From the NCBI RefSeq assembly GCF_040225985.1, contig NZ_JBBPEU010000004.1:212379-276378 (forward strand): 64,000 nucleotides of DNA, read 5' to 3'. The stretch is from Shimia sp040225985 (GTDB taxonomy: Bacteria > Pseudomonadota > Alphaproteobacteria > Rhodobacterales > Rhodobacteraceae). Positions within the stretch are counted from its first letter, which is position 1. Each line of letters opens with the position of its first letter. The notes under the pieces are model-generated. The model did no database searches, was not told the DNA's origin, and saw nothing but the letters and a program-made list of their open reading frames with translations. Positions 47,763 through 56,065 of this stretch are shown in pieces. The translations under genes and the position numbers were made by a program.

Positions 47763-50219
47763 TTACTCCTGTGAAGTGATGGGCATGGCAGGGGATATGC
47801 GGCGCAGGCGCAGCGCGTTGGTCAACACGAACACCGACGAAAGCGCCATCGCGCCAGCCCCCAGCATGGGCGAGAGCTGCCAGCCGAGCAGCGGATAGAA
47901 CAGCCCGGCGGCTACCGGGATCAGGGCGATGTTGTAGATGAAGGCCCAGAACAGGTTCTGGCGGATGTTCTTCATCGTGGCGATCGAGACATCCAGCGCG
48001 TTTACCACACCAGCAGGGTCGCCCGAGACCAGCACCACGTCGGCGCTTTCGATGGCGACATCCGTGCCGGTGCCTATGGCGATGCCGGTTTCAGCCACGG
48101 CAAGCGCTGGCGCATCGTTGATGCCGTCGCCGACAAACGCGACCGGCCCCTTGGCCTGAAGCTTGCGCACCGCGTCGGCCTTGCCCTCGGGCAGCACGTC
48201 AGCCTGTACGTTGCGGATGCCCAGTTCGGCAGCAATCGCCGCCGCTGTGGTCGCGTTGTCCCCGGTGATCATGGCGACCTCGATCCCCGCCGCTTCGAGA
48301 GCCTGGAGGGCAGGGCGGGCGCTGGGCTTGATCGGGTCCGCGACCGAAAATACTCCGGCCAGTTGGCCGTCGATGGCGACAAAGAACGGGGTTTCGCCTT
48401 TGGCGGCGGCTGCCTGAGCGGTGCCTGATAGCGGCGAGAAATCCACGTTTTCGCGGATCATCAGCCGCGGGTTGCCGATCAGGACGGTTTGCTCCCCGAC
48501 ACAGGCCGTGACGCCGTGGCCTTCGATCGCCGTGAAATTAGTGGCTTGCGGCAGATCTAGGTCTTTGGACAAGGCCGCGCGTTCCACCGCAAGGGCAATC
48601 GGGTGTTCCGACTGGCTCTCGACCGCGGCGGCCAGTCGCAAGACCGTGTCCGCGTCAAAGCCGCTGGCGGGGGCCAGCAGGACGAGTTCGGGCCGCCCCG
48701 CCGTAAGCGTGCCGGTCTTGTCGAACGCGACGGTCGTAATCTCGTCCAGCTGTTGCAGCGCCTCGCCCTTGCGGAACAAGACCCCCATCTCTGCGGCGCG
48801 CCCGGTGCCGACCATGATCGAGGTCGGCGTGGCCAGCCCCATAGCGCAGGGGCAGGCAATAATCAGCACCGAGACCGCCGCCACAAGCGCGTGCGCCAGC
48901 CTTGGCTCCGGCCCGAACAAAAGCCAGCCCGCCAGCGCAAGCAGCGCAACACCCATGACAACCGGCACAAAGATCAGAACGATCCGGTCCACAAGCGACT
49001 GCACCGGCAGCTTGGCGCCCTGCGCCTGTTCCACCATGGCGATGATCCGCGCCAGCATGGTATCGCTGCCCACGCCCGTCGCCCGGAATGTCAGCGCGCC
49101 CGTGCCGTTGATCGTGCCCGCGATGACCGTGTCGCCTGTGCCCTTGGCGACAGGCAGCGGTTCACCCGAGATCATGCTTTCGTCGATATGGCTGGTGCCG
49201 GTCAGAACTTCGCCGTCCACTGCCACCTTTTCGCCGGGGCGCAGGTGCAGCGTGTCGCCGACATGCACCTCGTCCACGGGCAGTTCGATCAAGGCGCCAT
49301 GGCGTTCCACCCGTGCCGTTTGCGCCTGCAGGCCGACAAGCTTGCGGATCGCGTCGCCCGTGTGCCCTTTGGCCCGTGCCTCGAGCCAGCGGCCCATCAG
49401 GATCAGGGTAACGATCACTGCTGCCGCCTCGAAATAGACATTGCGAGCGCCCTCGGGCAGCAAGGCCGGCGCAAACAGGGCCACGGTGGAATAGCCCCAC
49501 GCCGCCAGCGATCCCAGCGCCACCAATGAATTCATGTCAGGCGTGCGGCGCCAGAGCAACGGTATGCCCTTGCGATAGAACACCTGCCCGGGCCACAGCA
49601 TGACCAGCGTTGTCAGCACGAACTGGAGCGTCCAGGATGTCTGGACCCCGATATTCATATGCACCCAGTGGTGAAAGGCGGGGATCATGTGTCCGCCCAT
49701 TTCCAGCACAAAGACGGGCAGGGTCAGAACTGCCGCCAGCGCAAAGGCATTGCGGGCCGGTGTGATCTTGTCGGTTTCGGACCCCGCGGGCGTGTCACCC
49801 CGGCGCGGGGTTGCGGCATAGCCACTGTCTGTGACCAAATGGGCGAGCTCGGCCGCGCTGACCGCGCCACGCAAAGTCCGGATCGTTGCGGTCTCGCTGG
49901 CAAGGTTGACCTGCGCCGCGATCACGCCCGGCTGCGCGGTCAGGGCTTGTTCAACCCGCGCCACACAGGACGCACAGCTCATATCCGCGATGTCCAGCAC
50001 GATCACGTCCTCGCGCGCCGGATAGCCGGCGGTCTTGAGGGTCTGGCGAATGTCGTCGGCAGTTGCGGTGGTCAGTGTGACATATCCGCTGGCCGCAGCG
50101 AGGTTCACTGTGGCTTCGGTCTGTCCCGGCATCGCTTGCAATGCGCGTTCGGCCCGTCCGGCGCACCCGGCGCAGCTCATCCCGTCGATCTCAAAACGCA
50201 ATTTGGCGGCGGCAGTCAT
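47763..50219 (-). CDS. copA: Copper-exporting P1B-type ATPase CopA
   Basis: An 818-residue inner-membrane Cu(I) exporter. Two N-terminal heavy-metal-binding domains carry CAGC (C16, C19) and CASC (C82, C85). The membrane Cys-Pro-Cys is C456-P-C458 and the phosphorylated Asp is D500 in DKTGTLT; GDGINDAPAL is the hinge. About eight membrane helices are present. GGAGG lies eight bases before the start. It shares a MerR-type promoter with cueR downstream and provides copper resistance. Confidence 0.96.
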   Translation of the reverse strand: MTAAAKLRFEIDGMSCAGCAGRAERALQAMPGQTEATVNLAAASGYVTLTTATADDIRQTLKTAGYPAREDVIVLDIADMSCASCVARVEQALTAQPGVIAAQVNLASETATIRTLRGAVSAAELAHLVTDSGYAATPRRGDTPAGSETDKITPARNAFALAAVLTLPVFVLEMGGHMIPAFHHWVHMNIGVQTSWTLQFVLTTLVMLWPGQVFYRKGIPLLWRRTPDMNSLVALGSLAAWGYSTVALFAPALLPEGARNVYFEAAAVIVTLILMGRWLEARAKGHTGDAIRKLVGLQAQTARVERHGALIELPVDEVHVGDTLHLRPGEKVAVDGEVLTGTSHIDESMISGEPLPVAKGTGDTVIAGTINGTGALTFRATGVGSDTMLARIIAMVEQAQGAKLPVQSLVDRIVLIFVPVVMGVALLALAGWLLFGPEPRLAHALVAAVSVLIIACPCAMGLATPTSIMVGTGRAAEMGVLFRKGEALQQLDEITTVAFDKTGTLTAGRPELVLLAPASGFDADTVLRLAAAVESQSEHPIALAVERAALSKDLDLPQATNFTAIEGHGVTACVGEQTVLIGNPRLMIRENVDFSPLSGTAQAAAAKGETPFFVAIDGQLAGVFSVADPIKPSARPALQALEAAGIEVAMITGDNATTAAAIAAELGIRNVQADVLPEGKADAVRKLQAKGPVAFVGDGINDAPALAVAETGIAIGTGTDVAIESADVVLVSGDPAGVVNALDVSIATMKNIRQNLFWAFIYNIALIPVAAGLFYPLLGWQLSPMLGAGAMALSSVFVLTNALRLRRISPAMPITSQE

Positions 50220-50250
50220 GGGCGCAGCCCTCCGTTACAGTTGTTCTTTC

Positions 50251-50281
50251 CTTATAAAGCTTCCTGTTTTGGGAAGGTCAA
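50251..50281 (-). promoter_or_regulatory. CueR-type promoter and operator of copA-cueR
   Basis: On the minus strand TTGACC (minus 35) and TATAAG (minus 10) are separated by exactly 19 bp, the elongated spacer of MerR-family promoters. The spacer contains the dyad CTTCC-N6-GGAAG, as in known CueR sites. It lies 32 bp upstream of the copA start. Confidence 0.88.
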
Positions 50282-50319
50282 GGCTTCCTGTGGCTGGATG
50301 GTTGTCGATTTTTGCGCCG

Positions 50320-51318
50320 CTAGTGCGCGGGTGTCAGGCGCGCCTGCATCGGGGTCATGCCGGTCCATCCGTGAAAAGCGCGGTAAAACGAGTTCGGATC
50401 GCGATAGGCCAGCAGATAGGATATTTCCTCGATGCTCATGTCGTCCTGACGCAGGTAATGCAACGAAAGTTCCGAGCGGACCTCGTCCAGAACCGCCTGA
50501 AAGGTGGTGGCTTCGTCCTTGAGTTTGCGTTGCAGGCTGCGGCGCGACATGCACAACCGTTTGCACGCGGCATTGACCGAAGAGTCGCCCGCCGGAAGCA
50601 TCTCGAACAGGGTCTTGCGCAGGCGATCGGTGGTCGGGGTGTCCGGCAGTTTTTCCGCCAGTTGGCGTTTCAGGTCCCGTTCAAACCCGGCCAACAATTC
50701 GGCATTCTGCGAGATCAGCGGGCGCGTGGCGTCTTCGTCACTGAGATGGATCGCGGCGATTCCCGTGCCCGATGGCGTGACGCCAAAGTAGTCGAAAAGA
50801 TCGGGTGTCATCCGCGCCCCGACCGGCAGGGTGATGTCGCGCGGGATGATATGTTCGGCGGTGAAGGTCCGGCTGCATTCAAGGAAATAGACCAGTTCGA
50901 ACAGCGCCATCTGGGCGGGCATCTCGACCGTCGGATCACTGGACTGAAAGGTCAGGGATACCGTGTCGCCCGCGCGCAGCACCTCGAGCTTGCACGGTGC
51001 GATAAGGGGTTTGAACAGTGCCATGCGTTTGACGCCGCTTTCGATGTCGGGGCTACAGGAAAAGGCAAAGACCGGCGGCACGAACGGTCCGTGGGCGTAG
51101 AATTTTCCGAGAAACAGCGGCAGGTCATCGCGTTTGGCCTCGTCAAAAACGGCCTGAAAGATCGCAAAGAACTGCTCTGCCGTACTGCCTTTACCCTCGT
51201 GTTCGATATGGTCCGCAGGCAGGCCGGCGCGGCGCAGAACCCGCACTGGATCAATCTTCAGAACCCGGCACAGCTGATAGAATTTTTCGCCGCTGGCATA
51301 GAGAAGTTTCTGGGTCAT
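50320..51318 (-). CDS. AraC-family transcriptional regulator
   Basis: A 332-residue regulator. The N-terminal part resembles the arabinose-binding-like domain of the OruR/ArgR-type AraC group (FYQLCRVLKIDPVRVLRRAG). Two C-terminal helix-turn-helix motifs lie in the last 100 residues (AACKRLCMSRRSLQRKL and ISYLLAYRDPNSFYRAFHGWTG). ATG 51318, preceded by GGGGA, is preferred over 51330. It is divergent from the iorA-like gene, and a direct repeat between them is a likely target. Confidence 0.87.
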   Translation of the reverse strand: MTQKLLYASGEKFYQLCRVLKIDPVRVLRRAGLPADHIEHEGKGSTAEQFFAIFQAVFDEAKRDDLPLFLGKFYAHGPFVPPVFAFSCSPDIESGVKRMALFKPLIAPCKLEVLRAGDTVSLTFQSSDPTVEMPAQMALFELVYFLECSRTFTAEHIIPRDITLPVGARMTPDLFDYFGVTPSGTGIAAIHLSDEDATRPLISQNAELLAGFERDLKRQLAEKLPDTPTTDRLRKTLFEMLPAGDSSVNAACKRLCMSRRSLQRKLKDEATTFQAVLDEVRSELSLHYLRQDDMSIEEISYLLAYRDPNSFYRAFHGWTGMTPMQARLTPAH

Positions 51319-51393
51319 GGTCCCCACCATGTTTCGGATCTATCGCGCGCAGGATGGGGCAGCAACGCGGCCCAATCCACCGCACTTGGCGAC

Positions 51394-51428
51394 TTTGGCA
51401 CCATCTGAATGAATTTTGGCACAATCTG
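51394..51428. promoter_or_regulatory. Direct repeat, candidate AraC-type operator
   Basis: TTTGGCACCATCTG (51394-51407) is repeated as TTTGGCACAATCTG (51415-51428) with one mismatch, 21 bp start to start, close to two helical turns. Paired direct repeats of this kind are typical AraC-family binding sites. It lies 66 bp before the iorA-like start. Confidence 0.6.
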
Positions 51429-51493
51429 CAAGTTGTAATGGCGGATTTAATGCTAACCTTTAATGCAACGGATAAGCCAGCAGGAGAAAGCGC

Positions 51494-51952
51494 GTGAAAC
51501 TCGTTGTGGATGGAAAGACGCATGACGTGGATGTCGAAGACGACATGCCGCTGTTGTGGGTGCTGAGAGATGAGATTGGCATCAAGGGCGTGAAATACGG
51601 CTGCGGCGTTGCGGCCTGCGGCGCCTGTACCGTGCATATCGACGGGGTGGCCGTGCGCTCTTGTCAGACGGCTGCGGGTGATGTGACCGGAGAGGTGACC
51701 ACCATCAACGGGCTGGGTCAGCCGGACGCACTGCACGCGGTGCAGGAAGCATGGATCGAACATCAGGTGGCGCAGTGCGGCTATTGCCAGTCGGGCCAGA
51801 TCATGCAGGCGGCGGCGCTGCTGGCGGAAACGCCGAACCCCACCGACGACGAGATTGACACGGCCATGTCGGGCAACCTCTGCCGCTGCGGCACCTATCC
51901 GCGCATCCGCGCCGCCGTGAAAACCGCCGCCACCAAGGTGCAGGGAGCGTAA
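51494..51952 (+). CDS. iorA: [2Fe-2S] subunit of an isoquinoline 1-oxidoreductase-type hydroxylase
   Basis: A 152-residue small subunit of the xanthine oxidase family. The plant-type [2Fe-2S] cluster ligands are C37, C42, C45 and C57, and the second cluster sits in QCGYCQSG and NLCRCGTY. It starts with GTG, eight bases after AGGAG. It has no export signal of its own and probably travels with the Tat-exported large subunit. It is two bases upstream of the large subunit gene. Isoquinoline 1-oxidoreductase is the name of the subfamily; the real substrate, often an aldehyde or N-heterocycle, is unknown. Confidence 0.87.
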   Translation: MKLVVDGKTHDVDVEDDMPLLWVLRDEIGIKGVKYGCGVAACGACTVHIDGVAVRSCQTAAGDVTGEVTTINGLGQPDALHAVQEAWIEHQVAQCGYCQSGQIMQAAALLAETPNPTDDEIDTAMSGNLCRCGTYPRIRAAVKTAATKVQGA

Positions 51953-51954
51953 TC

Positions 51955-54195
51955 ATGGGCAAAGTTGGAAAAATTGCACGCCGTACCTTTCTGATCGGGT
52001 CCGCTGCCGTCGTGGGCGGCGTCGCCTTTGGGGTCTACAAGGCAAAAACCCCCTATGCGAACCCGAATGAAACCGACCTCGCCTCGGGCGCGGCGAGCTT
52101 CAACCCCTGGGTCGTGATTGACGGCGACACGATCACGTTGATTGGCCCGCACGGGGACAAGGGGCAGGGCGTGGCCCATTCGCAGGCCATCCTGATCGCC
52201 GAGGAAATGGATCTTGATCTTGGCCAATTCGAAACCAGTTTTGGCAAGCCGGACAAGGCTTATTGGAATTCCGCGCTAGCGGATGAGGGCGTGCCGTTCC
52301 CGTCCACGGATGACGGGTTCACCGCCGAAACCATGCGCAGCATCATGGGGGGGGTGGTCAAGCTGATGGGGATGCAGATCACCGGTGGCTCGACCACGAT
52401 CCCAGACAGCTTTGACAAACTGCGCCGGGCAGGGGCCGTGGCCCGCGAAACGCTCAAGGCGGCGGCGGCCGAGAAATCGGGTATCAACACCACCGCGCTC
52501 AAAACCGAGTCGGGCCATGTCATTCTGCCCGACGGCACGCGTCTGAGCTATCAGGAGCTTGCCCCGATTGCAGCGGGTCTTGAGCCTGTGACCGACGTCA
52601 CCCTGCGCGACCCTGCCGAATGGCGCCTGATTGGCAAGCCGACCCAGCGGATCGACATCGTGGCCAAATCCACCGGCACCCAGACTTACGGGATCGACCT
52701 TGATATTCCGGGGCAGGTGCATGCCGCGGTCAAGGTAAACCCGCGTCAGGGCGGTGTGATGAACGGGTATGACGCCACTGCCGCCCTAGAGATGCGCGGT
52801 GTCTCGAAGGTGGTCGAGATCACCAACGGCGTTGCCGTGATTGCCGACAATACCTGGCGAGCGATGCAGGCTGCCGAAGCGATTGATTTTGACTGGGGTC
52901 CGGCGCCCTATCCGGCAGAGCAGGCGCAGCACTGGGAGGAGATCGGCCGTTCTTTCGTCGCGGATCGTCTGGACAAGACATGGCGCGATGACGGCGACAC
53001 GGCGGCGGCCCTGTCGGCGGGCACGCCGATGAACGCCGAATACCGCGCGCCCTATGTGGCCCATGCTCCGCTAGAGCCGCTGAATGCCACCGTTCTGGTG
53101 GAAGGCGGCGGTGTGACTGTCTGGGCCGGGCATCAGATCCCGCGCCAGCTTCAGGTTCTGGTTGCGCAGATCACGGGGCACGATCCCGAACAGGTGACGT
53201 TTATCAACCAGTATATGGGCGGCAGTTTCGGGCACCGGCTTGAGTTCGACAACATCAAGCAGGCCGCCGAGATCGCGAACCAGATGCGCGGCACGCCTGT
53301 CAAGCTGACCTATTCGCGGGAAGAGGACTTTGCCCACGATTACCCGCGGCATATCGGCATGGCGCGCGGCGCAGGTACCGTCAAGGATGGCAAGGTCGAG
53401 GCGATTGACCTTCAGGTTGCAATGCCTTCGGTGATCGAATCCCAGATGGGGCGCGCGCAGATGCCTGTGCCCGGCCCCGACAGCCAGATCGTTGCCGGGT
53501 CGTGGAACAACCCTTACAATCTGCCGAACTACCGGATGCGAGGCTATCGCGTGCCGCAACTGGCGCCGGTGTCCTCTTGGCGTTCGGTCGGGGCGTCGGC
53601 CAACGGGTTCTTTTTCGACAGCTTTCTGGATGAACTCATCCACGAGGCTGGTGCCGACCCGATGGAAGAGCGTATCCGCCTGATGGGTCACGACGTCAGC
53701 CGCAAGGTGCTTGAGGCTGTCGCCGAGATGTCATCCTGGGGCGGCGAGCTTGGCCCGAACAAGGGGCGCGGCGTCGCCTTCGTCGAGAGCTTTGGAGTTC
53801 CCACGGCCGAAGTGATCGAGGTGACCAATACCGACGACGGGATTCGCATCGACAAGGTCTGGATTGCCGCCGATGTCGGCACTGTCGTCGATCCTGTGAA
53901 CTTCGAAAACCTGATGCAGGGCGGGGTCGTGTTTGGCCTTGGTCACGCGATCAACAGTGAAATCACCTATGCTGGCGGCATGGCCGAACAGGCCAACTAC
54001 TGGGACGCCGAAGGTATGCGCCTGAACCAATGCCCCGAGATATTTGTCAAAGGGCTTGAAAACGGCACCAAGGTGCGTGGTATCGGCGAACCCCCGATCC
54101 CGCCTGCGGCCCCGGCGCTGGCCAACGCGATCTTTGCCGCCACCGGCCAGCGCATCCGCGAGATGCCGTTCAACAGGCATATCGACTTTGTCTGA
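51955..54195 (+). CDS. iorB: Molybdopterin-binding large subunit, isoquinoline 1-oxidoreductase type
   Basis: A 746-residue molybdenum-cofactor subunit of the xanthine oxidase family. A Tat signal is at the N-terminus (ARRTFLIGSAAVVGG). Cofactor-binding segments include NQYMGGSFGHRLEFDN, SWRSVGASANGFFFDSFLDE and GVVFGLGHAINSEI, and GIGEPPIPPAAPALANAI carries the active-site Glu near the C-terminus. It is duplicated-domain IorB type, without an FAD subunit, so electrons should leave through a cytochrome. No c-type cytochrome or XdhC-like insertase gene is adjacent here. Confidence 0.88.
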   Translation: MGKVGKIARRTFLIGSAAVVGGVAFGVYKAKTPYANPNETDLASGAASFNPWVVIDGDTITLIGPHGDKGQGVAHSQAILIAEEMDLDLGQFETSFGKPDKAYWNSALADEGVPFPSTDDGFTAETMRSIMGGVVKLMGMQITGGSTTIPDSFDKLRRAGAVARETLKAAAAEKSGINTTALKTESGHVILPDGTRLSYQELAPIAAGLEPVTDVTLRDPAEWRLIGKPTQRIDIVAKSTGTQTYGIDLDIPGQVHAAVKVNPRQGGVMNGYDATAALEMRGVSKVVEITNGVAVIADNTWRAMQAAEAIDFDWGPAPYPAEQAQHWEEIGRSFVADRLDKTWRDDGDTAAALSAGTPMNAEYRAPYVAHAPLEPLNATVLVEGGGVTVWAGHQIPRQLQVLVAQITGHDPEQVTFINQYMGGSFGHRLEFDNIKQAAEIANQMRGTPVKLTYSREEDFAHDYPRHIGMARGAGTVKDGKVEAIDLQVAMPSVIESQMGRAQMPVPGPDSQIVAGSWNNPYNLPNYRMRGYRVPQLAPVSSWRSVGASANGFFFDSFLDELIHEAGADPMEERIRLMGHDVSRKVLEAVAEMSSWGGELGPNKGRGVAFVESFGVPTAEVIEVTNTDDGIRIDKVWIAADVGTVVDPVNFENLMQGGVVFGLGHAINSEITYAGGMAEQANYWDAEGMRLNQCPEIFVKGLENGTKVRGIGEPPIPPAAPALANAIFAATGQRIREMPFNRHIDFV

Positions 54196-54303
54196 CAAGC
54201 GTGACGACAGGGCCGCCGATCCGTCGGCGGCCTTGTGCCAAAACAGGCGGTAATCACGGAAATCTGTGTCGTCGCCTGTTTGGGAATCTGCTAGAAAGGG
54301 GCC

Positions 54304-55347
54304 ATGATCAAAGCCATCGCTCTTGCATCCGGTCTTGCACTGTCCACCTTCGGCGTCGCATGGGCCTGCGGGTTCCACAACTATGCGCCCAAGCCCGGCA
54401 TTGTGGACCAGATGTTATCTGCCGAGCGGATCGTTCTGGCGCGGGCGGATACGGCAAACCCTTTCCGCTATGCTGTGACACAGGTTCTGCACGGGCCTGC
54501 GGGCGATGCAGGTATTCCCTTTCTGGTCGATTCGACCACCCGTCAGAAACTGTCGCGCATGGCCAGCGATGCGGTGCTGTTCGTGACCGATCCCGAGACC
54601 GGCGACTGGAAGCGTATTGCCTATGTCGATAGCGCCATGGCACCGGTGCTGGAGAGCATCCTCACCCGCTTGCCCGCTTGGCGCTATGGCGGTGATCTCG
54701 AACGGTTCCAGATGTTTGCCGACCTCGTGCGCCACCCCGACCGTCAGGTGCGCACTTTGGCGCTGAGAGAACTGGATCAGGCGGACTACGCCGTGCTGTC
54801 ACAGCTTTCCCTTTCGCTGGATGTGCCCACGATGGCGGCCCGCCTTGGCCAGACGACTGAACGGGATCTGACGCCGATCCGTATCCTGCTTTTGGGGTTC
54901 AGTGAAGACCCGCTGGCCCAAGAGATCGTGCAAACCGGGATGGAAGCGAACCTTGCCTTTGCGGGTCTGTCGCTGGGGCCGTTTGCCACCGCTTATGTCG
55001 AGGCGTTCGGGGTCGATGCGGTCGGCCTGTTTACCGGATCCCTGCTTGCCGCACCCAACGTGCCCATGGCCAACAAGGAATCCCTGATCGAGGCACTTGC
55101 CATTCATCGTCAGTCCGGCGATCTGGCGCTGGGGCACCAGATCATCACGGCAGTGGAAGACGTGCTGGACGCCCATCCGGAACTGGCCCCGCTGGTTGCC
55201 CGCCAGTTCGGGGCGCGCCACGAATGGGCCTTTCGCCACGCGTTGGCAAAGGCCCTGCACGCGGGCACGGGTTTTGGCGAACAGGACAGGCTGGACGTGG
55301 CCGATTACCTTGCCTTTGCTGGGCTGGGCGGCGACCCCCTGCAATAG
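54304..55347 (+). CDS. Secreted protein of unknown function
   Basis: A 347-residue protein with a signal peptide (MIKAIALASGLALSTFGVAWA, cleaved near residue 21). The mature part is rich in helical, HEAT-like stretches (DLVRHPDRQVRTLALRELDQ) and has one early Cys (C22) that could be lipidated only if the cleavage site were lipobox-like, which is not convincing. No family recognised. It begins about 108 bp after iorB and may be a separate unit. Confidence 0.7.
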   Translation: MIKAIALASGLALSTFGVAWACGFHNYAPKPGIVDQMLSAERIVLARADTANPFRYAVTQVLHGPAGDAGIPFLVDSTTRQKLSRMASDAVLFVTDPETGDWKRIAYVDSAMAPVLESILTRLPAWRYGGDLERFQMFADLVRHPDRQVRTLALRELDQADYAVLSQLSLSLDVPTMAARLGQTTERDLTPIRILLLGFSEDPLAQEIVQTGMEANLAFAGLSLGPFATAYVEAFGVDAVGLFTGSLLAAPNVPMANKESLIEALAIHRQSGDLALGHQIITAVEDVLDAHPELAPLVARQFGARHEWAFRHALAKALHAGTGFGEQDRLDVADYLAFAGLGGDPLQ

Positions 55348-55355
55348 TGCGCGGT

Positions 55356-55964
55356 TTACCAGTTCCGGCGCAGCAACAATCCAACCCGCATGAAAAGGAT
55401 CAGGCCAAAGCTTGCAATCGTGGCCACGGGATCGGCGTAAACGCTGACCAGTCCGTAATAGACCGCCCCCCCGATCAGTGAGATCGTCGCGTAAAGGTCT
55501 TCTTTCAACACGCTTGGGGTGATGTTGCACAACAGGTCGCGGATCATACCGCCCGCCGTGCCTGTCACACAGCCCAGAACGATGGCAATCACGGGCGCCG
55601 CGCCCGCCCCAAGCGCCACCTGCACGCCCGTGATCGTGAACAGGGCAAGGCCAATCGCATCAAGATACATCAACAGCGCCAACCGCTGCCCGTTGCCCGC
55701 CGGCATCTTGGCCGCGACCCAAAAGCTGAGGATCGAGGCAGGCACCGCGACCGAGATATAGCGCAGGTCGGTGATCCAGAAGGCCGGTGTCAGACCCAGA
55801 AACACGTCGCGCAGCGTGCCGCCGCCCATGGCCGTCGCGACCCCGAGAACCGTCGCACCGAACAGGTCCAGCTCGAACCTGCGCGCCTGAATAGCAGCCG
55901 AGGCGGCCATGACGGCCGTGGCGATCAGCGCCAGCGAGGAAAATGTGAGCGTCAGTATATCCAT
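55356..55964 (-). CDS. TRIC-family cation channel (YicG-like)
   Basis: A 202-residue inner-membrane protein with seven predicted helices made of two repeats. The repeated glycine-rich motif appears as MGGGTLRDVFLG and GTAGGMIRDLLC, the hallmark of the UPF0126/TRIC channel family. Bacterial members are potassium-permeable trimers; some genomic contexts suggest amino-acid transport. It is convergent with the secreted-protein gene and shares a terminator-like hairpin region with pyc on its other side. Confidence 0.9.
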   Translation of the reverse strand: MDILTLTFSSLALIATAVMAASAAIQARRFELDLFGATVLGVATAMGGGTLRDVFLGLTPAFWITDLRYISVAVPASILSFWVAAKMPAGNGQRLALLMYLDAIGLALFTITGVQVALGAGAAPVIAIVLGCVTGTAGGMIRDLLCNITPSVLKEDLYATISLIGGAVYYGLVSVYADPVATIASFGLILFMRVGLLLRRNW

Positions 55965-56012
55965 GACATCACCCTAGAGCGCCCTGTGGGTAAGATCGAC
56001 ACCCGCCGCCAC

Positions 56013-56047
56013 GAAAAACGCCCCCCGCAGGGCAGGGGGCGTTTTCC
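56013..56047 (-). terminator. Intrinsic terminator after pyc
   Basis: AAAACGCCCCC and GGGGGCGTTTT form an 11-bp stem (about 56015-56045) flanked by an A-run, which reads as a T-run on the minus strand. It lies about 20 bp after the pyc stop. Confidence 0.88.
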
Positions 56048-56065
56048 TTGGAATGCAGCTTGCTC

